Shown here: positions 25,226 to 34,303 of the stretch, piece by piece | How the letters are laid out: the number at the start of each line of letters is the position of its first letter | Numbering within the stretch: the first letter of the stretch is position 1 | Source: Acidiferrobacterales bacterium | Lineage (GTDB): Bacteria; Pseudomonadota; Gammaproteobacteria; Arenicellales; Poriferihabitantaceae | Assembly: GCA_019633985.1 (NCBI GenBank) | Contig: JAHQWE010000004.1 | Span: 1 to 64,000 of the forward strand | Direction: 5' to 3' | Length of the DNA: 64,000 nucleotides | Notes under the pieces: model-generated | The model's input: the letters and a program-made list of their open reading frames with translations, nothing else | Told to the model about the DNA's origin: nothing | Database searches by the model: none | Position numbers and translations under genes: made by a program

Positions 25226-26593
25226 CTAGCTGCCTACAGCGCTGCGCAATGAAATTTCAAGTCTCGCGCCGCCAAGGTCACTATCGTTGATATCAATGGT
25301 GCCATCATAGCGCTCGGCAATCTCCATACATACAGCGAGTCCAATGCCCTGCCCTTCAGTGCGTTGATCGGCGCGAACCCCACGCTGCAGCACGCGTGAT
25401 TTCATTTCAGCGTTAATCCCCGGCCCATCATCTTCGATGACCAATCGAATCCCTCCAGGATGTTCGTCAGACTCCGGTAATTTATATCCGTGAACACGAA
25501 CCTGGTTTTTCGCCCATTTATAGGCATTGTCCATCAGGTTTCCAAGAATCTCGTACAGGTCAGATTCGTCACCATAAAAGTGTATGTCTTCAAAACCATT
25601 CGATTCACAGTCTATGTTTTTATCTGCATAGACTTTATTGAGTGAGTCTCGAACCCGGTTGTGGATAGTAGAAAGATTCACCCTCACACCGATGAGGGAA
25701 ACTCTGGACGCGGCCGCACGTTGTAACTGATATTCCACAATATCGCTCATTCTGCCAACGTATTGCCCGAGTTCTTCGCTATCGACTTGTTTACCGCTAT
25801 CGGAAATCCCACGCAATACGGCCAGCGGTGTTTTCAAGCTATGAGCCAAGTCTCCGAGCGTATTCCTGTAACGGGTCATATTTTTCCGCTCTGTACCAAT
25901 AAACTGATTAATTCGTTGGCTTAATTGTTCGATTTCCCGCGGATATCTCCCTTGAATACGATCTTGCTTCGCTTTTTCTATTAGATCAAGTTCGTTGGTT
26001 ACCTTTCTAAGCGGCGACAAACTCCAGTTTAAAGCGAGCAGCTGCATAAAAAGCAAAAAGGCACCTACCATTCCCAGCCAAAGTATAATCTTGCCCCGAT
26101 GCTCATCGACGAATGCAGCAAAATGCTTGCTAGCCTCAATCAGGACCAAGGTAAATTCAAATTCGTTGTTGTCTTCCGTCTCCCACGAAATTGAGAAGCT
26201 GTATCGAAACGGGCTATCCAGCGATGAACCATCGCGGTAAAAAGATTCTGACCCCTGTATTTCTTTTTCCAGATCTTTGAGATCTATGCCGATGGAGGAA
26301 GGCGATTGCCAGCTGGCATTATTCTTGTGGTCGACAATGACTGCATAGAGGCCGGAATTAGGAACAAGCAATCGAGCCTCGGGTAGTTGTGCGGGTAAGA
26401 TAATTTCTCCCTCCGCATTCACTTCCAGCACCGAAAGTAATGCGAAGGTTTGGGTTCGCAGTTGGTTTTTGAGTGAAACTTCAGCGCTACTGATAAATGC
26501 TCGATCCAGCGCGAACCCAGCAAGACCTAAGAAGGTAATAAGTATTAACGCAGCTGCTAGAAGCAGCCGCTTGCGTAACGAGAGTGTGTTCAA
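25226..26593 (-). CDS. PhoQ-like sensor histidine kinase
   Basis: A 455-residue inner-membrane kinase: helix 1 (about 8-30), a periplasmic sensor region (about 31-166), helix 2 (about 168-190), a HAMP-like linker, the dimerisation domain with LAHSLKTPLAVL (His251) and an ATPase domain with N, G1 and G2 boxes (NLMDNAYKWAK, IEDDGPGI, GQGIGLAV). The H-box HSLKTPL is the PhoQ form. The start overlaps the regulator's stop by 4 bp, so they are translationally coupled. The sensor domain has acidic residues but I cannot claim Mg2+ sensing. Confidence 0.88.
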   Translation of the reverse strand: MNTLSLRKRLLLAAALILITFLGLAGFALDRAFISSAEVSLKNQLRTQTFALLSVLEVNAEGEIILPAQLPEARLLVPNSGLYAVIVDHKNNASWQSPSSIGIDLKDLEKEIQGSESFYRDGSSLDSPFRYSFSISWETEDNNEFEFTLVLIEASKHFAAFVDEHRGKIILWLGMVGAFLLFMQLLALNWSLSPLRKVTNELDLIEKAKQDRIQGRYPREIEQLSQRINQFIGTERKNMTRYRNTLGDLAHSLKTPLAVLRGISDSGKQVDSEELGQYVGRMSDIVEYQLQRAAASRVSLIGVRVNLSTIHNRVRDSLNKVYADKNIDCESNGFEDIHFYGDESDLYEILGNLMDNAYKWAKNQVRVHGYKLPESDEHPGGIRLVIEDDGPGINAEMKSRVLQRGVRADQRTEGQGIGLAVCMEIAERYDGTIDINDSDLGGARLEISLRSAVGS

Positions 26594-27264
26594 GCAGAAG
26601 CTGAGAATCGATAGCCGCGTCCTCGCAACGTTTCGATTGGATTAAGCGTACTTTCCGGATCAAGTTTCTTTCGAAGACGCCCGACAAAAACCTCGATAAC
26701 ATTGCTGTCACGATCCGCGTCTTCATCATAAAGATGCTCGGTCAGCTCCATTTTTGATACCACTTTGCCCTGGTTCATCATCAGATAGTGCAGCAATTTA
26801 TATTCGAAAGCCGTCAAATCTAACGTATTACCTTCAACAGAGACTTCCTGCGAACGCGTGTCCATCCATATTTTTCCGACTTCAATGATTGGACTGGACT
26901 GTCCCGCTGATCTTCGAATCAATGCGGAAACTCTGGCATGCAGTTCCTCGAAGTGGAAAGGTTTTGCAAGGTAGTCGTCTGCGCCTGCATCGAGCCCTTC
27001 TACTTTATCCTGCCATCTCGAACGTGCAGTTAAAACCAGAATCGGGTATTCAATTCCATCAGCCCTGAGCCGTCGAATAACCTCTATCCCTGACAATTTG
27101 GGAAGTCCGATATCAACAACGGCAATGTCGACAGGATACTCTTTAGCAAAAAAAAGTGCCTCTTCTCCATCTTTCGCTTCGTCAACGGCGAAGCCTTTCT
27201 GTCGGAATTTATTGACCAGCTGTGCTCGCAGGGTGTTTTCGTCTTCTACTATCAGTATTCGCAT
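26590..27264 (-). CDS. PhoP-like OmpR-family response regulator
   Basis: A 224-residue regulator: receiver domain (1-118) with the phospho-acceptor in VVDIGLP (Asp51), acidic pocket VEDE and Lys in LAKPF, then a winged-helix DNA-binding domain (about 125-222) ending GRGYRFSA. The ATG at 27264 gives MRILIVEDE; a TTG four codons upstream is less likely. It precedes the kinase (4-bp overlap) and follows the small PepSY-like gene by 43 bp, so the three are probably one operon. Confidence 0.9.
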   Translation of the reverse strand: MRILIVEDENTLRAQLVNKFRQKGFAVDEAKDGEEALFFAKEYPVDIAVVDIGLPKLSGIEVIRRLRADGIEYPILVLTARSRWQDKVEGLDAGADDYLAKPFHFEELHARVSALIRRSAGQSSPIIEVGKIWMDTRSQEVSVEGNTLDLTAFEYKLLHYLMMNQGKVVSKMELTEHLYDEDADRDSNVIEVFVGRLRKKLDPESTLNPIETLRGRGYRFSASA

Positions 27265-27307
27265 GTACCGTAACAACGCAGTTTTCGCTGCGCCTTTCTC
27301 TAATTGG

Positions 27308-27604
27308 TTATTGTTCGAGTTTTCTCAGGTTAGGCCTGAGCGGATCTATACTGATGATCTTTACTTTTCCAGTTGTATTGATCACCTTAAAACGATATCG
27401 CATTTTCTCTCCCTTTTTCTTGGGAACCGCTTCCAGTATCTGCCAACGCCGGGTCTGGCGGATCATTCTTGCAACGTCGTCCATGCTATTCCCCTTGTGC
27501 GCGGAACTACCATTTGCATCCAAAGCACCAGCTGACGTAGATAAACTCATCAAAATGAGAGTGCCTAGCAATATACCTAGTGAAGAGGAACGCATGGTAG
27601 CCAT
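27308..27604 (-). CDS. small exported PepSY-like protein
   Basis: A 98-residue protein from ATG at 27604 (another ATG three codons later). A signal peptide is clear (hydrophobic segment about 8-24, then SAGALDANG). The mature part has one short alpha/beta unit, ending in KMRYRFKVINTTGKVKIISID, like PepSY-type modules that often sit in front of PhoP/PhoQ-like systems. It probably resides in the periplasm and could modulate the adjacent kinase; that is inference. A longer upstream start is possible but gives an unnatural N terminus. Confidence 0.7.
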   Translation of the reverse strand: MATMRSSSLGILLGTLILMSLSTSAGALDANGSSAHKGNSMDDVARMIRQTRRWQILEAVPKKKGEKMRYRFKVINTTGKVKIISIDPLRPNLRKLEQ

Positions 27605-27713
27605 GTTACGTGAGATCGGTTTCCAAATACATGTTGTCAAATGCAACAATGGTGAAAGAAAAAAGCAGCAACGATTTGCTAATCAGTCGATAGTTCGATT
27701 CTATCATTTATTT

Positions 27714-27772
27714 TGTCGCTCACTAGCGACACAGGAGATGATCAGAATTGACCATCTCCTGCCCCATTTTTT
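27714..27772 (+). terminator. two stacked hairpins with a forward T-run
   Basis: TGTCGCT (27714-27720) pairs with AGCGACA (27725-27731); immediately after, CAGGAGATG (27732-27740) pairs with CATCTCCTG (27753-27761), followed on the + strand by CCCCA and six Ts (27767-27772). The flanking genes both run leftward, so the T-run is on the strand without a known gene. It may end an unannotated rightward small RNA, or the hairpins may serve the leftward glycine-zipper transcript. Confidence 0.55.
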
Positions 27773-27792
27773 AGCTTGCGCAGTGTTCGTGG

Positions 27793-28338
27793 CTACTCTA
27801 CCGGAACGACGTTAACGCTCACTCTGATTGTTGAACCAGGATCATGTTTAGTAAATGTGGAACCAACATGCCCATTGTATCGGTAGGTGACGTCATAGCC
27901 ATCTAATCGCTCTTCAGTACGATAGCTGTCTACCAACTCGCATCGCTTCTGGTAGCTGTAGCCTCCGTTACCATGATGGCTTCGGCGGTGATGCGCCTGT
28001 GCGTCTCTACCAATCGAGCCACCGAGAACGGCACCTGCAACAGTTGCGATATCCTTACCCCGTCCTTTACCGAATTCATTTCCCACCGCCGCGCCAACAA
28101 TTGCGCCTAAAATCTTGGGAGTATGTGACTTGTATCCTGAGTGTGCGGGCTGATGTACTTTCTCATCCCAACATTGCTCAGTGGGTTCGTTAATTCGAAC
28201 CGTGCGATATACAGGGTCAGCGCTGAGAACGGTAGCCTCATCGATGGTTCCCTGACTGTACTCAGCGTTTGCAGCGGAAGACAGCGCTAACAAAGCAGCT
28301 GGCAGCAATAAAGTTGAAACCTTTTTGAAATTGGTCAT
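27793..28338 (-). CDS. glycine-zipper 2TM-domain (17-kDa antigen-like) outer-surface protein
   Basis: A 181-residue exported protein: signal peptide (about 1-25, ending SSAANAEY), then a glycine-zipper segment GAIVGAAVGNEFGKGRG...VAGAVLGGSIG (about 78-110), a His-rich stretch (HHRRSHHG) and a C-terminal beta-like domain with one cysteine. Such proteins are envelope-associated; no lipobox Cys is seen at the cleavage site. The ATG at 28338 (MTNFKK) is preferred to one nine codons upstream. It precedes the PepSY-PhoP/Q genes but is separated by 188 bp and hairpins. Confidence 0.82.
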   Translation of the reverse strand: MTNFKKVSTLLLPAALLALSSAANAEYSQGTIDEATVLSADPVYRTVRINEPTEQCWDEKVHQPAHSGYKSHTPKILGAIVGAAVGNEFGKGRGKDIATVAGAVLGGSIGRDAQAHHRRSHHGNGGYSYQKRCELVDSYRTEERLDGYDVTYRYNGHVGSTFTKHDPGSTIRVSVNVVPVE

Positions 28339-28433
28339 TTTATGAGACCTCACATCATTGAACATGGGCGTAGCATAGACTGTCTACCTGAAGCCGCGAT
28401 GAATTCAACCTGAACGCGTTTAGACGGTATCCC

Positions 28434-28469
28434 AAAAAAATAGCCCCGTGATATGCATCGCGGGGCTAT
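28434..28469 (-). terminator. intrinsic terminator after the FKBP gene
   Basis: ATAGCCCCG (28440-28448) pairs perfectly with CGGGGCTAT (28461-28469); read leftward the stem is followed by a run of Ts (A-run at 28434-28440 on the + strand). It lies about 25 bp beyond the FKBP stop and separates it from the glycine-zipper gene. Confidence 0.85.
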
Positions 28470-28491
28470 TTATCAAGCAAATACGATCTAA

Positions 28492-29199
28492 CTATTTGAT
28501 TTCAAGAAGTTCTATTTCAAAAATCAGGGTTTCATTCGGCCCAATTTGCGGCCCTGCCCCTCTTTGACCATAGGCCAGTTCTGGCGGAATAACGACAGAC
28601 CATTTATCGCCAGGCCGCATCAACTGCAACGCTTCACCCCAGCCGGGTATGATTCCCGTTAATGAGAAAGTAGCGGGTTCCCCACGTGAATAAGAACTGT
28701 CGAATTCCGTTCCATCAATCAGTGTTCCGCGATAGTGCACCATGACAGTGGATTCAGCCGATGGGTTTTTGCCGCTCTCGTCTCCACTGTTAATAACTGT
28801 ATATTGCAATCCGCTGTCGGTTTGCGTCACACCGTCCTTTTTCGCATTTTCTTCTCTATATGCATTGCCTTTTTCGCCAGCTGCGTTAGCCTCCTCAAGA
28901 GCTGCGGCTAATCTTGCCTGCTGTTTGGCGTCGATCGCGGCAATCGCTTCTTCGTTTGTCATCTTCAATTCAGCACCCGTGACTGCGTCGGTGATTCCCG
29001 CTGCCAGGGATTGCATATCCATCTCACCATCTTGACCGCCAAACTGCTGTAAAAGTTGTTGAGCGAGACGGGTGCCCACGGCATAGCTATACTTTTTCTC
29101 GTCTGTATCCAGAGACAGATCCTGGGCGGATACTGCGCCGAACTGGACGAACGAAACCGCTGCAACAACAGCGACCGAGGACTTCTTGATAAAACTCAT
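28492..29199 (-). CDS. FKBP-type peptidyl-prolyl isomerase (FklB/FkpA/Mip-like)
   Basis: A 235-residue periplasmic isomerase: signal peptide (about 1-25), an alpha-helical dimerisation domain (about 30-125) and a C-terminal FKBP domain with VMVHYRGTLIDGTEFDSSY and IPPELAYGQRGAG. It probably assists folding of envelope proteins. It starts 28 bp after radA on the same strand and is followed by a strong terminator, so it is the last gene of that transcript. Confidence 0.92.
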   Translation of the reverse strand: MSFIKKSSVAVVAAVSFVQFGAVSAQDLSLDTDEKKYSYAVGTRLAQQLLQQFGGQDGEMDMQSLAAGITDAVTGAELKMTNEEAIAAIDAKQQARLAAALEEANAAGEKGNAYREENAKKDGVTQTDSGLQYTVINSGDESGKNPSAESTVMVHYRGTLIDGTEFDSSYSRGEPATFSLTGIIPGWGEALQLMRPGDKWSVVIPPELAYGQRGAGPQIGPNETLIFEIELLEIK

Positions 29200-29227
29200 A
29201 GTGTGATCCAGGTTAGGTAAAAATTAA

Positions 29228-30610
29228 TCATACATCAAATATTGACAGCGCGTCTTCGATACGTCGCACAGGAATAAGCTCGATTTGATCGAGTGCATTA
29301 AGTGAAGATTTATCCGGCATGTTGGCCGCAGGAATGAGCGCCCTCTCGAATCCCAGTTTTTGTGCTTCTTTGAGTCTATCCAAACCACGTTGCACGGGTC
29401 GAAGTTCACCAGAAAGTCCAACCTCTCCGAAAACGACTAGGTCGCTTCCCGCAGCTCGATTTCGAACACTTGAAATAATAGCCATTAAAAGCGCGAGGTC
29501 GGCTCCAGTTTCGCTAATTCTAACTCCGCCAACCACGTTGGCAAAGACGTCGTAACTATTTAGCGAAACGCCCGCATGGCGATGAACAATAGCGAGCAAC
29601 ATGGCGAGCCTGTTTTGTTCCAAGCCAACGCACAATCGTCGGGGGTTTGACAACACACTATCATCTACCAGTGCTTGTACTTCGACCAGTAGTGGACGCG
29701 TGCCCTCTTGCGTGGCGAGTACAACACTACCGGGTTTCGAGGCCCCATGGCGACTGACGAACATCGCTGAGGGATTGGTGACATCTTTCAATCCCAGTTC
29801 GGTCATCGCAAACACACCAATCTCATTCACTGCACCAAAGCGGTTCTTGATCGCTCGAATTAGCCGAAAACTGCTGGAGTTGTCACCCTCAAAATAGAGC
29901 ACACTGTCTACCATATGCTCAAGAATCCGTGGGCCTGCTAATGCGCCTTCCTTGGTGACATGCCCGACCAATATCACTGTGGTGCCACTTTGTTTGGCAA
30001 ACCTTACCAGGCGTGCAGCACACTCTCTCACTTGCGAGACACTACCCGGCGCAGCGGTAAGTTCATCACTATAAAAAGTTTGTATTGAGTCTGCTACCAA
30101 TACCGCAGGCTGATGCTGAATAGCAGTTTCCAGAGCCGACTCTAATCGGTTTTCCGCCATCACGACGAGGTTCTCGCCGGGCAGCCCCAAACGCTTTGCT
30201 CTCACCGCAATCTGTTCAGCCGATTCCTCTCCACTGACGTATAACACTGAGTGGTTTTCGCTGATTTGAGACAGGTACTGGAGTAATAGTGTAGATTTCC
30301 CTATACCGGGGTCACCACCGATCAATACGATTGAACCAGGTACCAGACCACCGCCGAGAACTCGATCAAACTCTTCGCTGCCACTGGAAGTCCGTTGTAC
30401 CTCTGAGATATCAACTTCGCTGAGTTTTGACACTTTCGAAGACGGGGCAAATCCGGCGAAACGATTGACCCCTTCGGCACTCTGAGAAACCTGTTCAACG
30501 AGCGTGTTCCAGGCTTCACAGCCCGGGCATTGTCCCGCCCATTTGGCACTTTCCGTTCCGCATTCCTTGCAGAAAAAGCGTGTTTTCATTTTGGCTGTCG
30601 ACTTGGCCAT
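29228..30610 (-). CDS. radA: DNA repair protein RadA
   Basis: A 460-residue RadA/Sms: N-terminal C4 zinc finger (Cys14, 17, 28, 31), RecA-like ATPase with Walker A GGDPGIGKST (Lys105), the RadA-specific KNRFG motif and a C-terminal Lon-like domain. It promotes branch migration of recombination intermediates. The start at 30610 puts the zinc finger at the expected position. It lies 54 bp behind alr. Confidence 0.95.
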   Translation of the reverse strand: MAKSTAKMKTRFFCKECGTESAKWAGQCPGCEAWNTLVEQVSQSAEGVNRFAGFAPSSKVSKLSEVDISEVQRTSSGSEEFDRVLGGGLVPGSIVLIGGDPGIGKSTLLLQYLSQISENHSVLYVSGEESAEQIAVRAKRLGLPGENLVVMAENRLESALETAIQHQPAVLVADSIQTFYSDELTAAPGSVSQVRECAARLVRFAKQSGTTVILVGHVTKEGALAGPRILEHMVDSVLYFEGDNSSSFRLIRAIKNRFGAVNEIGVFAMTELGLKDVTNPSAMFVSRHGASKPGSVVLATQEGTRPLLVEVQALVDDSVLSNPRRLCVGLEQNRLAMLLAIVHRHAGVSLNSYDVFANVVGGVRISETGADLALLMAIISSVRNRAAGSDLVVFGEVGLSGELRPVQRGLDRLKEAQKLGFERALIPAANMPDKSSLNALDQIELIPVRRIEDALSIFDV

Positions 30611-30664
30611 TTCTCTTTTTTTATCCAGGAAGAGTTTCTATCAATGCGGATTGTCTCTTAACAG

Positions 30665-31771
30665 TCAATCCAATGCGACCCGAGGCACACGATTGCCGAC
30701 CTGACACAGCAACTCATAAGGAATCGTTTCAGCCCATTCTGCCACTTGCGTAACCAAAACATCGTCACCCCATAATTCCACAATTTCGCCGTCGACAACC
30801 TTTTCGTGATTGCTGATATCCACAGCCATGGTATCCATCGAAATTCTTCCAATAATTGCCGCTGGTTTGCCATTGATCATGACCCAGCCACGATTACCAG
30901 CAAGTCTCGGGTAACCGTCAGCATAGCCGCAGGACACAATGCCAATGCGACTGGTTTTAGTCGCTTTCCATGTCGCACCGTAGCCTACGCTTTCTCCCTT
31001 TTTCAGAGTTTTGATATCGATCAATTTGCTTTGGAAAATCATCACTGGAGACAATTCTTGCAGTTTCGGGTTGGCATTCAGGGGCGATATACCGTAAAGC
31101 AAGATTCCGGGTCGCACCATCGTCTGACTTTGGGTGCCTATTGTGAGTAACCCTGCGGAATTACATAGCGACATGATCGGAATTTGATACTGATTTAATT
31201 TACCGAACAATGTAAATTGGTGATGATTTTGGGCATGATCTGGCTCGTCCGCGCTCGCGAGATGGGACATGATTCCGCGATGGTGAAAGTGTTGTAGTGA
31301 AAGGAATCGCCGAACAAGGGAATCTGCTTCATCCACCGACAAACCCAAACGCCCCATTCCGGTATCAAATTTGATCCACCCAGCAAGTTGTTTGGATTTA
31401 TCTGTTAGAGGATTGGACTCCAGCCATTCCAACTGCGAGATTTTATGTACCACCAGTTCAAGATGATGTTGCTGGAACAGCTGTATTTGCGACGGGTGAT
31501 TAAACTCCGAGAGCACCATAACGGGAGTATTCTCTGATACGACCTTTCTCAGGATAATCCCTTCTTCGATCGTTGCCACGGCCAAGCCATCGACATCGCA
31601 AGCATATTTGGCAATGTGTTCGATGCCGTGTCCGTAAGCATCTGCCTTGACAACCGCATACACTTGAGCGCTGCCAGAAAACTTACGAATCACTCGGAGA
31701 TTTTGCGCTAGCGACGAGTAACGAATTAGGGCCCTGACTCGCCATAAGGACTCCTGGCTGGACATATTCAT
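30665..31771 (-). CDS. alr: alanine racemase
   Basis: A PLP enzyme making D-alanine for peptidoglycan; the cofactor Lys is in VVKADAYGHG (Lys42 from this start). The catalytic Tyr region and the C-terminal VDISNHEKVVDGEIVELWG block are present. The start is ambiguous: the frame opens at GTG 31798 (377 residues), while ATG at 31771 or 31765 give about 368 or 366, closer to the usual 355-360. It follows the dnaB stop closely and is followed by radA. Confidence 0.92.
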   Translation of the reverse strand: MNMSSQESLWRVRALIRYSSLAQNLRVIRKFSGSAQVYAVVKADAYGHGIEHIAKYACDVDGLAVATIEEGIILRKVVSENTPVMVLSEFNHPSQIQLFQQHHLELVVHKISQLEWLESNPLTDKSKQLAGWIKFDTGMGRLGLSVDEADSLVRRFLSLQHFHHRGIMSHLASADEPDHAQNHHQFTLFGKLNQYQIPIMSLCNSAGLLTIGTQSQTMVRPGILLYGISPLNANPKLQELSPVMIFQSKLIDIKTLKKGESVGYGATWKATKTSRIGIVSCGYADGYPRLAGNRGWVMINGKPAAIIGRISMDTMAVDISNHEKVVDGEIVELWGDDVLVTQVAEWAETIPYELLCQVGNRVPRVALD

Positions 31772-31803
31772 CTCGCTGGCTCTTGAAGCCTTAACCACAC
31801 AAA

Positions 31804-33183
31804 TTAGTAACCTTGACCGAATTCAGCAGATGTGAAGTTCTCGAAGCGAGTAAACTCCCCCCGAAAAGTCAGACGTGTGGTTCCAATTGGTCCATTCCGT
31901 TGTTTGCCGATGATGATTTCAGCGACACCTTTTTGATCACTATCTTCGTTATAAACTTCATCTCTATAAACGAATAAAATGACGTCTGCGTCCTGCTCAA
32001 TAGCGCCCGATTCTCTAAGGTCAGACATAATAGGACGTTTGTTGGGTCGCTGTTCGAGGCTCCGGTTCAACTGAGACAGCACGATAACCGGAACGTTAAG
32101 TTCTTTGGCAAGCATTTTCAGCGAACGAGTCATTAAAGAGATTTCGGTGGCGCGATTTTCCGAGCCTTCGGACGCCTGCATCAATTGCAGATAGTCGATA
32201 ACGATGAGCCCCAGTTCGTTATGATCCTTTACCAGTCTTCTGGCGCGCGAACGAAGATCCAACGGATTTAATCCCGCCGAATCATCGATAAACATCGGTG
32301 CTTTATCCAATAGCCCCACTGCAGAATTTAGTCGTGGCCAATCATCATCACCGAGTCGGCCGGTGCGAATTTTGTTTGAATTAATGCGCCCTATGGAGGA
32401 GAGCATTCTCATCGAAAGCGCTTCGCCAGGCATTTCCATGCTAAACACGGCTACCGGTAGTTGACGTTCCAGTGCAACATATTCTGCGATATTCATGGCA
32501 AATGACGTTTTTCCCATCGATGGTCTTCCCGCCACGATCACCAAATCCCCACGTTGCAGGCCGGATGTCATTTCATCCAAATCGGTAAACCCTGTCGGGA
32601 TACCAGTGACTGATTCCTTTGATTCAAACAATTCCTCGATGCGATCAATCGCAAGTGTGAGGAGATCCTGTATCGATGTAAAACCCTGCCGACTTCTGCC
32701 GTCGCGCTCGGAAATATCAAAAACGAGTTTTTCCGCATGATCAAGTACTTCACGGGGAGTTCTGCCTTCCGGGGTATAGGCAGCATCAGAAATATCATTG
32801 GCCGCCGATATGAGAGAGCGAAGAATTGCGCGTTCGCGAACAATCTTCGCATAAGTGAGAATATTTGCAGTGCTCGGAGTATTGTTCGCCAGAGTACCTA
32901 CATACGCTAACCCGCCAGCAGTATCGAGCTGGCCATTTTGCTCTAACCACTCGGATACGGTAACAACATCTGCTGGATCATTGGCTATTTGTAACCCTCG
33001 AATGGCTTCGAAAATAAGTCGGTGATTCTGACTGTAAAAATCGGTCACACCCACCTGCTCCGTCACCACATCCCAATGTCGGTTATCCAGCAGCAAACCG
33101 CCAAGCAAAGATTGTTCCGCTTCCAAAGCCTGTGGCGGCAGTTTTGCAGACCCTGAAACTAATTCAGCCACTTCGCTAACCAT
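31804..33183 (-). CDS. dnaB: replicative DNA helicase DnaB
   Basis: A 459-residue hexameric helicase: N-terminal domain (about 15-120), linker helix and RecA-like C-terminal domain with Walker A AGRPSMGKTSF (Lys225), LIVIDYLQLM Walker B and the SQLNRSLEQRPNKRP loop. It unwinds DNA ahead of the replisome. No intein or insertion is visible. The alr gene follows directly, the rplI-dnaB-alr order of many gammaproteobacteria. Confidence 0.96.
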   Translation of the reverse strand: MVSEVAELVSGSAKLPPQALEAEQSLLGGLLLDNRHWDVVTEQVGVTDFYSQNHRLIFEAIRGLQIANDPADVVTVSEWLEQNGQLDTAGGLAYVGTLANNTPSTANILTYAKIVRERAILRSLISAANDISDAAYTPEGRTPREVLDHAEKLVFDISERDGRSRQGFTSIQDLLTLAIDRIEELFESKESVTGIPTGFTDLDEMTSGLQRGDLVIVAGRPSMGKTSFAMNIAEYVALERQLPVAVFSMEMPGEALSMRMLSSIGRINSNKIRTGRLGDDDWPRLNSAVGLLDKAPMFIDDSAGLNPLDLRSRARRLVKDHNELGLIVIDYLQLMQASEGSENRATEISLMTRSLKMLAKELNVPVIVLSQLNRSLEQRPNKRPIMSDLRESGAIEQDADVILFVYRDEVYNEDSDQKGVAEIIIGKQRNGPIGTTRLTFRGEFTRFENFTSAEFGQGY

Positions 33184-33345
33184 TGTTTAAAACCAGATCC
33201 ATGTTGTTGTCTAAGTTTGAGCGGATTCGTCGTGGAAGTGTGTCTGCATTGAATTTGGTGAAGATGATTAAACAAAAAGCCGATATTTATGGCGTTTTTC
33301 TATGTACATTACAAACAAATCGCCATGTCATAAAATCAGCAAGCC

Positions 33346-33351
33346 ATTATA
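33346..33351 (-). promoter_or_regulatory. possible -10 element of dnaB
   Basis: ATTATA on the + strand reads TATAAT leftward. No clear -35 hexamer is found 16-18 bp upstream, so this is tentative. Confidence 0.3.
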
Positions 33352-33451
33352 GCCATGATCCGTATTCGACGGCACTCATATTAGCAATTGGAGCTATCGA
33401 TACTCTGAACCAAATCGGCAACCCCGATCCGACTATCTTGTTCTGCCAAAT

Positions 33452-33477
33452 AAAAAAGCGCCCGCAGGCGCTTTTTT
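33452..33477 (-). terminator. intrinsic terminator after rplI
   Basis: AAAAAAGCGCC...GGCGCTTTTTT: a GC-rich stem (GCGCC/GGCGC around CGCA-type loop) flanked by A- and T-runs on both sides, so it can act in both directions. It lies about 18 bp beyond the rplI stop and separates rpsF-rpsR-rplI from dnaB. Confidence 0.88.
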
Positions 33478-33494
33478 ACAGAGATCAAACTTAA

Positions 33495-34031
33495 TCAGTC
33501 TTCTTCAGTTGCTGCCGCATCCTCTTCAGCCGGGGCCGGTACTGGCTCCGCGGGTGTGTCATCAACATAACCTTCTGGTGCTTCACTTTCTTCTCCAGCA
33601 ACGTTCACTTTAATAGAGAACCGCACTTCCGGATGCAGAATGACATCTGCCTCAAAATCTCCAGTGTGCTTCAGAGGGCCTTCAGGCAAAAATACTTCAG
33701 ATTTTTCAATCCGTGTTCCGGCTTCGGTCATGGTTTCGGCAATATCTGCCGGTGTAACCGATCCGTATAATTTGCCTTCCTCACTGCAGAGTCGGCTGAC
33801 TGAAATTTCTTTCACGGCCAGTTCCGCACGAGCCTTAGCGGCTTCCACACGTTTGCTCTCTTCTTCAGCTAGTTGGCGGCGTTTTTCCTCAACGAGTGAT
33901 TTGGCATCTTCGGTCGCTCGGACAGCCTTCTTTTGTGGGATCAGATAGTTGCGTGCATACCCATTTTTAACATTGACCAGCTCGCCCAGATCTCCCACAT
34001 TTTGGATTTTCTCAAGTAGTATGATTTCCAT
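33495..34031 (-). CDS. rplI: 50S ribosomal protein L9 with acidic C-terminal tail
   Basis: A 178-residue L9. The N-terminal domain MEIILLEKIQNVGDLGELV and YARNYLIPQKKAV are canonical, followed by the long connecting helix and C-terminal domain. The usual length is near 149; the extra 30 residues form an acidic, Ala/Pro/Glu-rich tail (SEAPEGYVDDTPAEP, ending TEED). L9 sits at the base of the L1 stalk. The gene follows rpsR by 8 bp. Confidence 0.95.
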   Translation of the reverse strand: MEIILLEKIQNVGDLGELVNVKNGYARNYLIPQKKAVRATEDAKSLVEEKRRQLAEEESKRVEAAKARAELAVKEISVSRLCSEEGKLYGSVTPADIAETMTEAGTRIEKSEVFLPEGPLKHTGDFEADVILHPEVRFSIKVNVAGEESEAPEGYVDDTPAEPVPAPAEEDAAATEED

Positions 34032-34039
34032 GATTGCTC

Positions 34040-34303
34040 CTAGTTATCGTGCTGATCGGTATAAGGGATCAGTGCAAGGTAACGCGCGCGTTTGATTGCT
34101 GTTGCTAGCTGACGTTGGAAATGGGCTTTGGTACCCGTCGTGCGTCTGGGTAGAATCTTACCAGTTTCGCTGATATTTGATTTCAGAATCTCGAGATCTT
34201 TGTAATCAATAGATTCAATGCCTTCAGCGGTAAATTTACAGAATCGCGGCCGACGCTGGAAAGAACGACGAGGTGCATTACCTTTCTTTTTCTTAAATGC
34301 CAT
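34040..34303 (-). CDS. rpsR: 30S ribosomal protein S18
   Basis: An 87-residue S18 (E. coli 75) with a slightly longer basic N terminus ([15 protein letters not shown]) and the typical blocks [15 protein letters not shown] and [22 protein letters not shown]. The start ATG shares one base with the rpsF stop (TAATG), so translation is coupled. S18 pairs with S6 on the platform of the 30S subunit. Confidence 0.96.
   Translation of the reverse strand: MAFKKKKGNAPRRSFQRRPRFCKFTAEGIESIDYKDLEILKSNISETGKILPRRTTGTKAHFQRQLATAIKRARYLALIPYTDQHDN

Larger units (their letters stand above)
33184..33494. other. 311-bp gap between rplI and dnaB
   Basis: It holds the intrinsic terminator of the ribosomal protein genes at its right end and a leftward TATAAT (33346-33351) that may be the dnaB -10, giving a leader of about 155 nt. 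A rightward 103-codon frame fills the gap but runs through the terminator and has no family resemblance, so it is not called as a gene. Confidence 0.6.

Noticed and set aside
27222-27815. Rightward 197-codon frame opposite the PhoP-like and PepSY genes
   Set aside because: Largely antisense to well-supported genes; composition rich in Phe, Leu, Cys and Arg is typical of a shadow frame.
33183-33494. Rightward 103-codon frame between dnaB and rplI
   Set aside because: It runs through the rplI terminator, begins antisense to the dnaB start, has no ribosome site and no recognisable family features.
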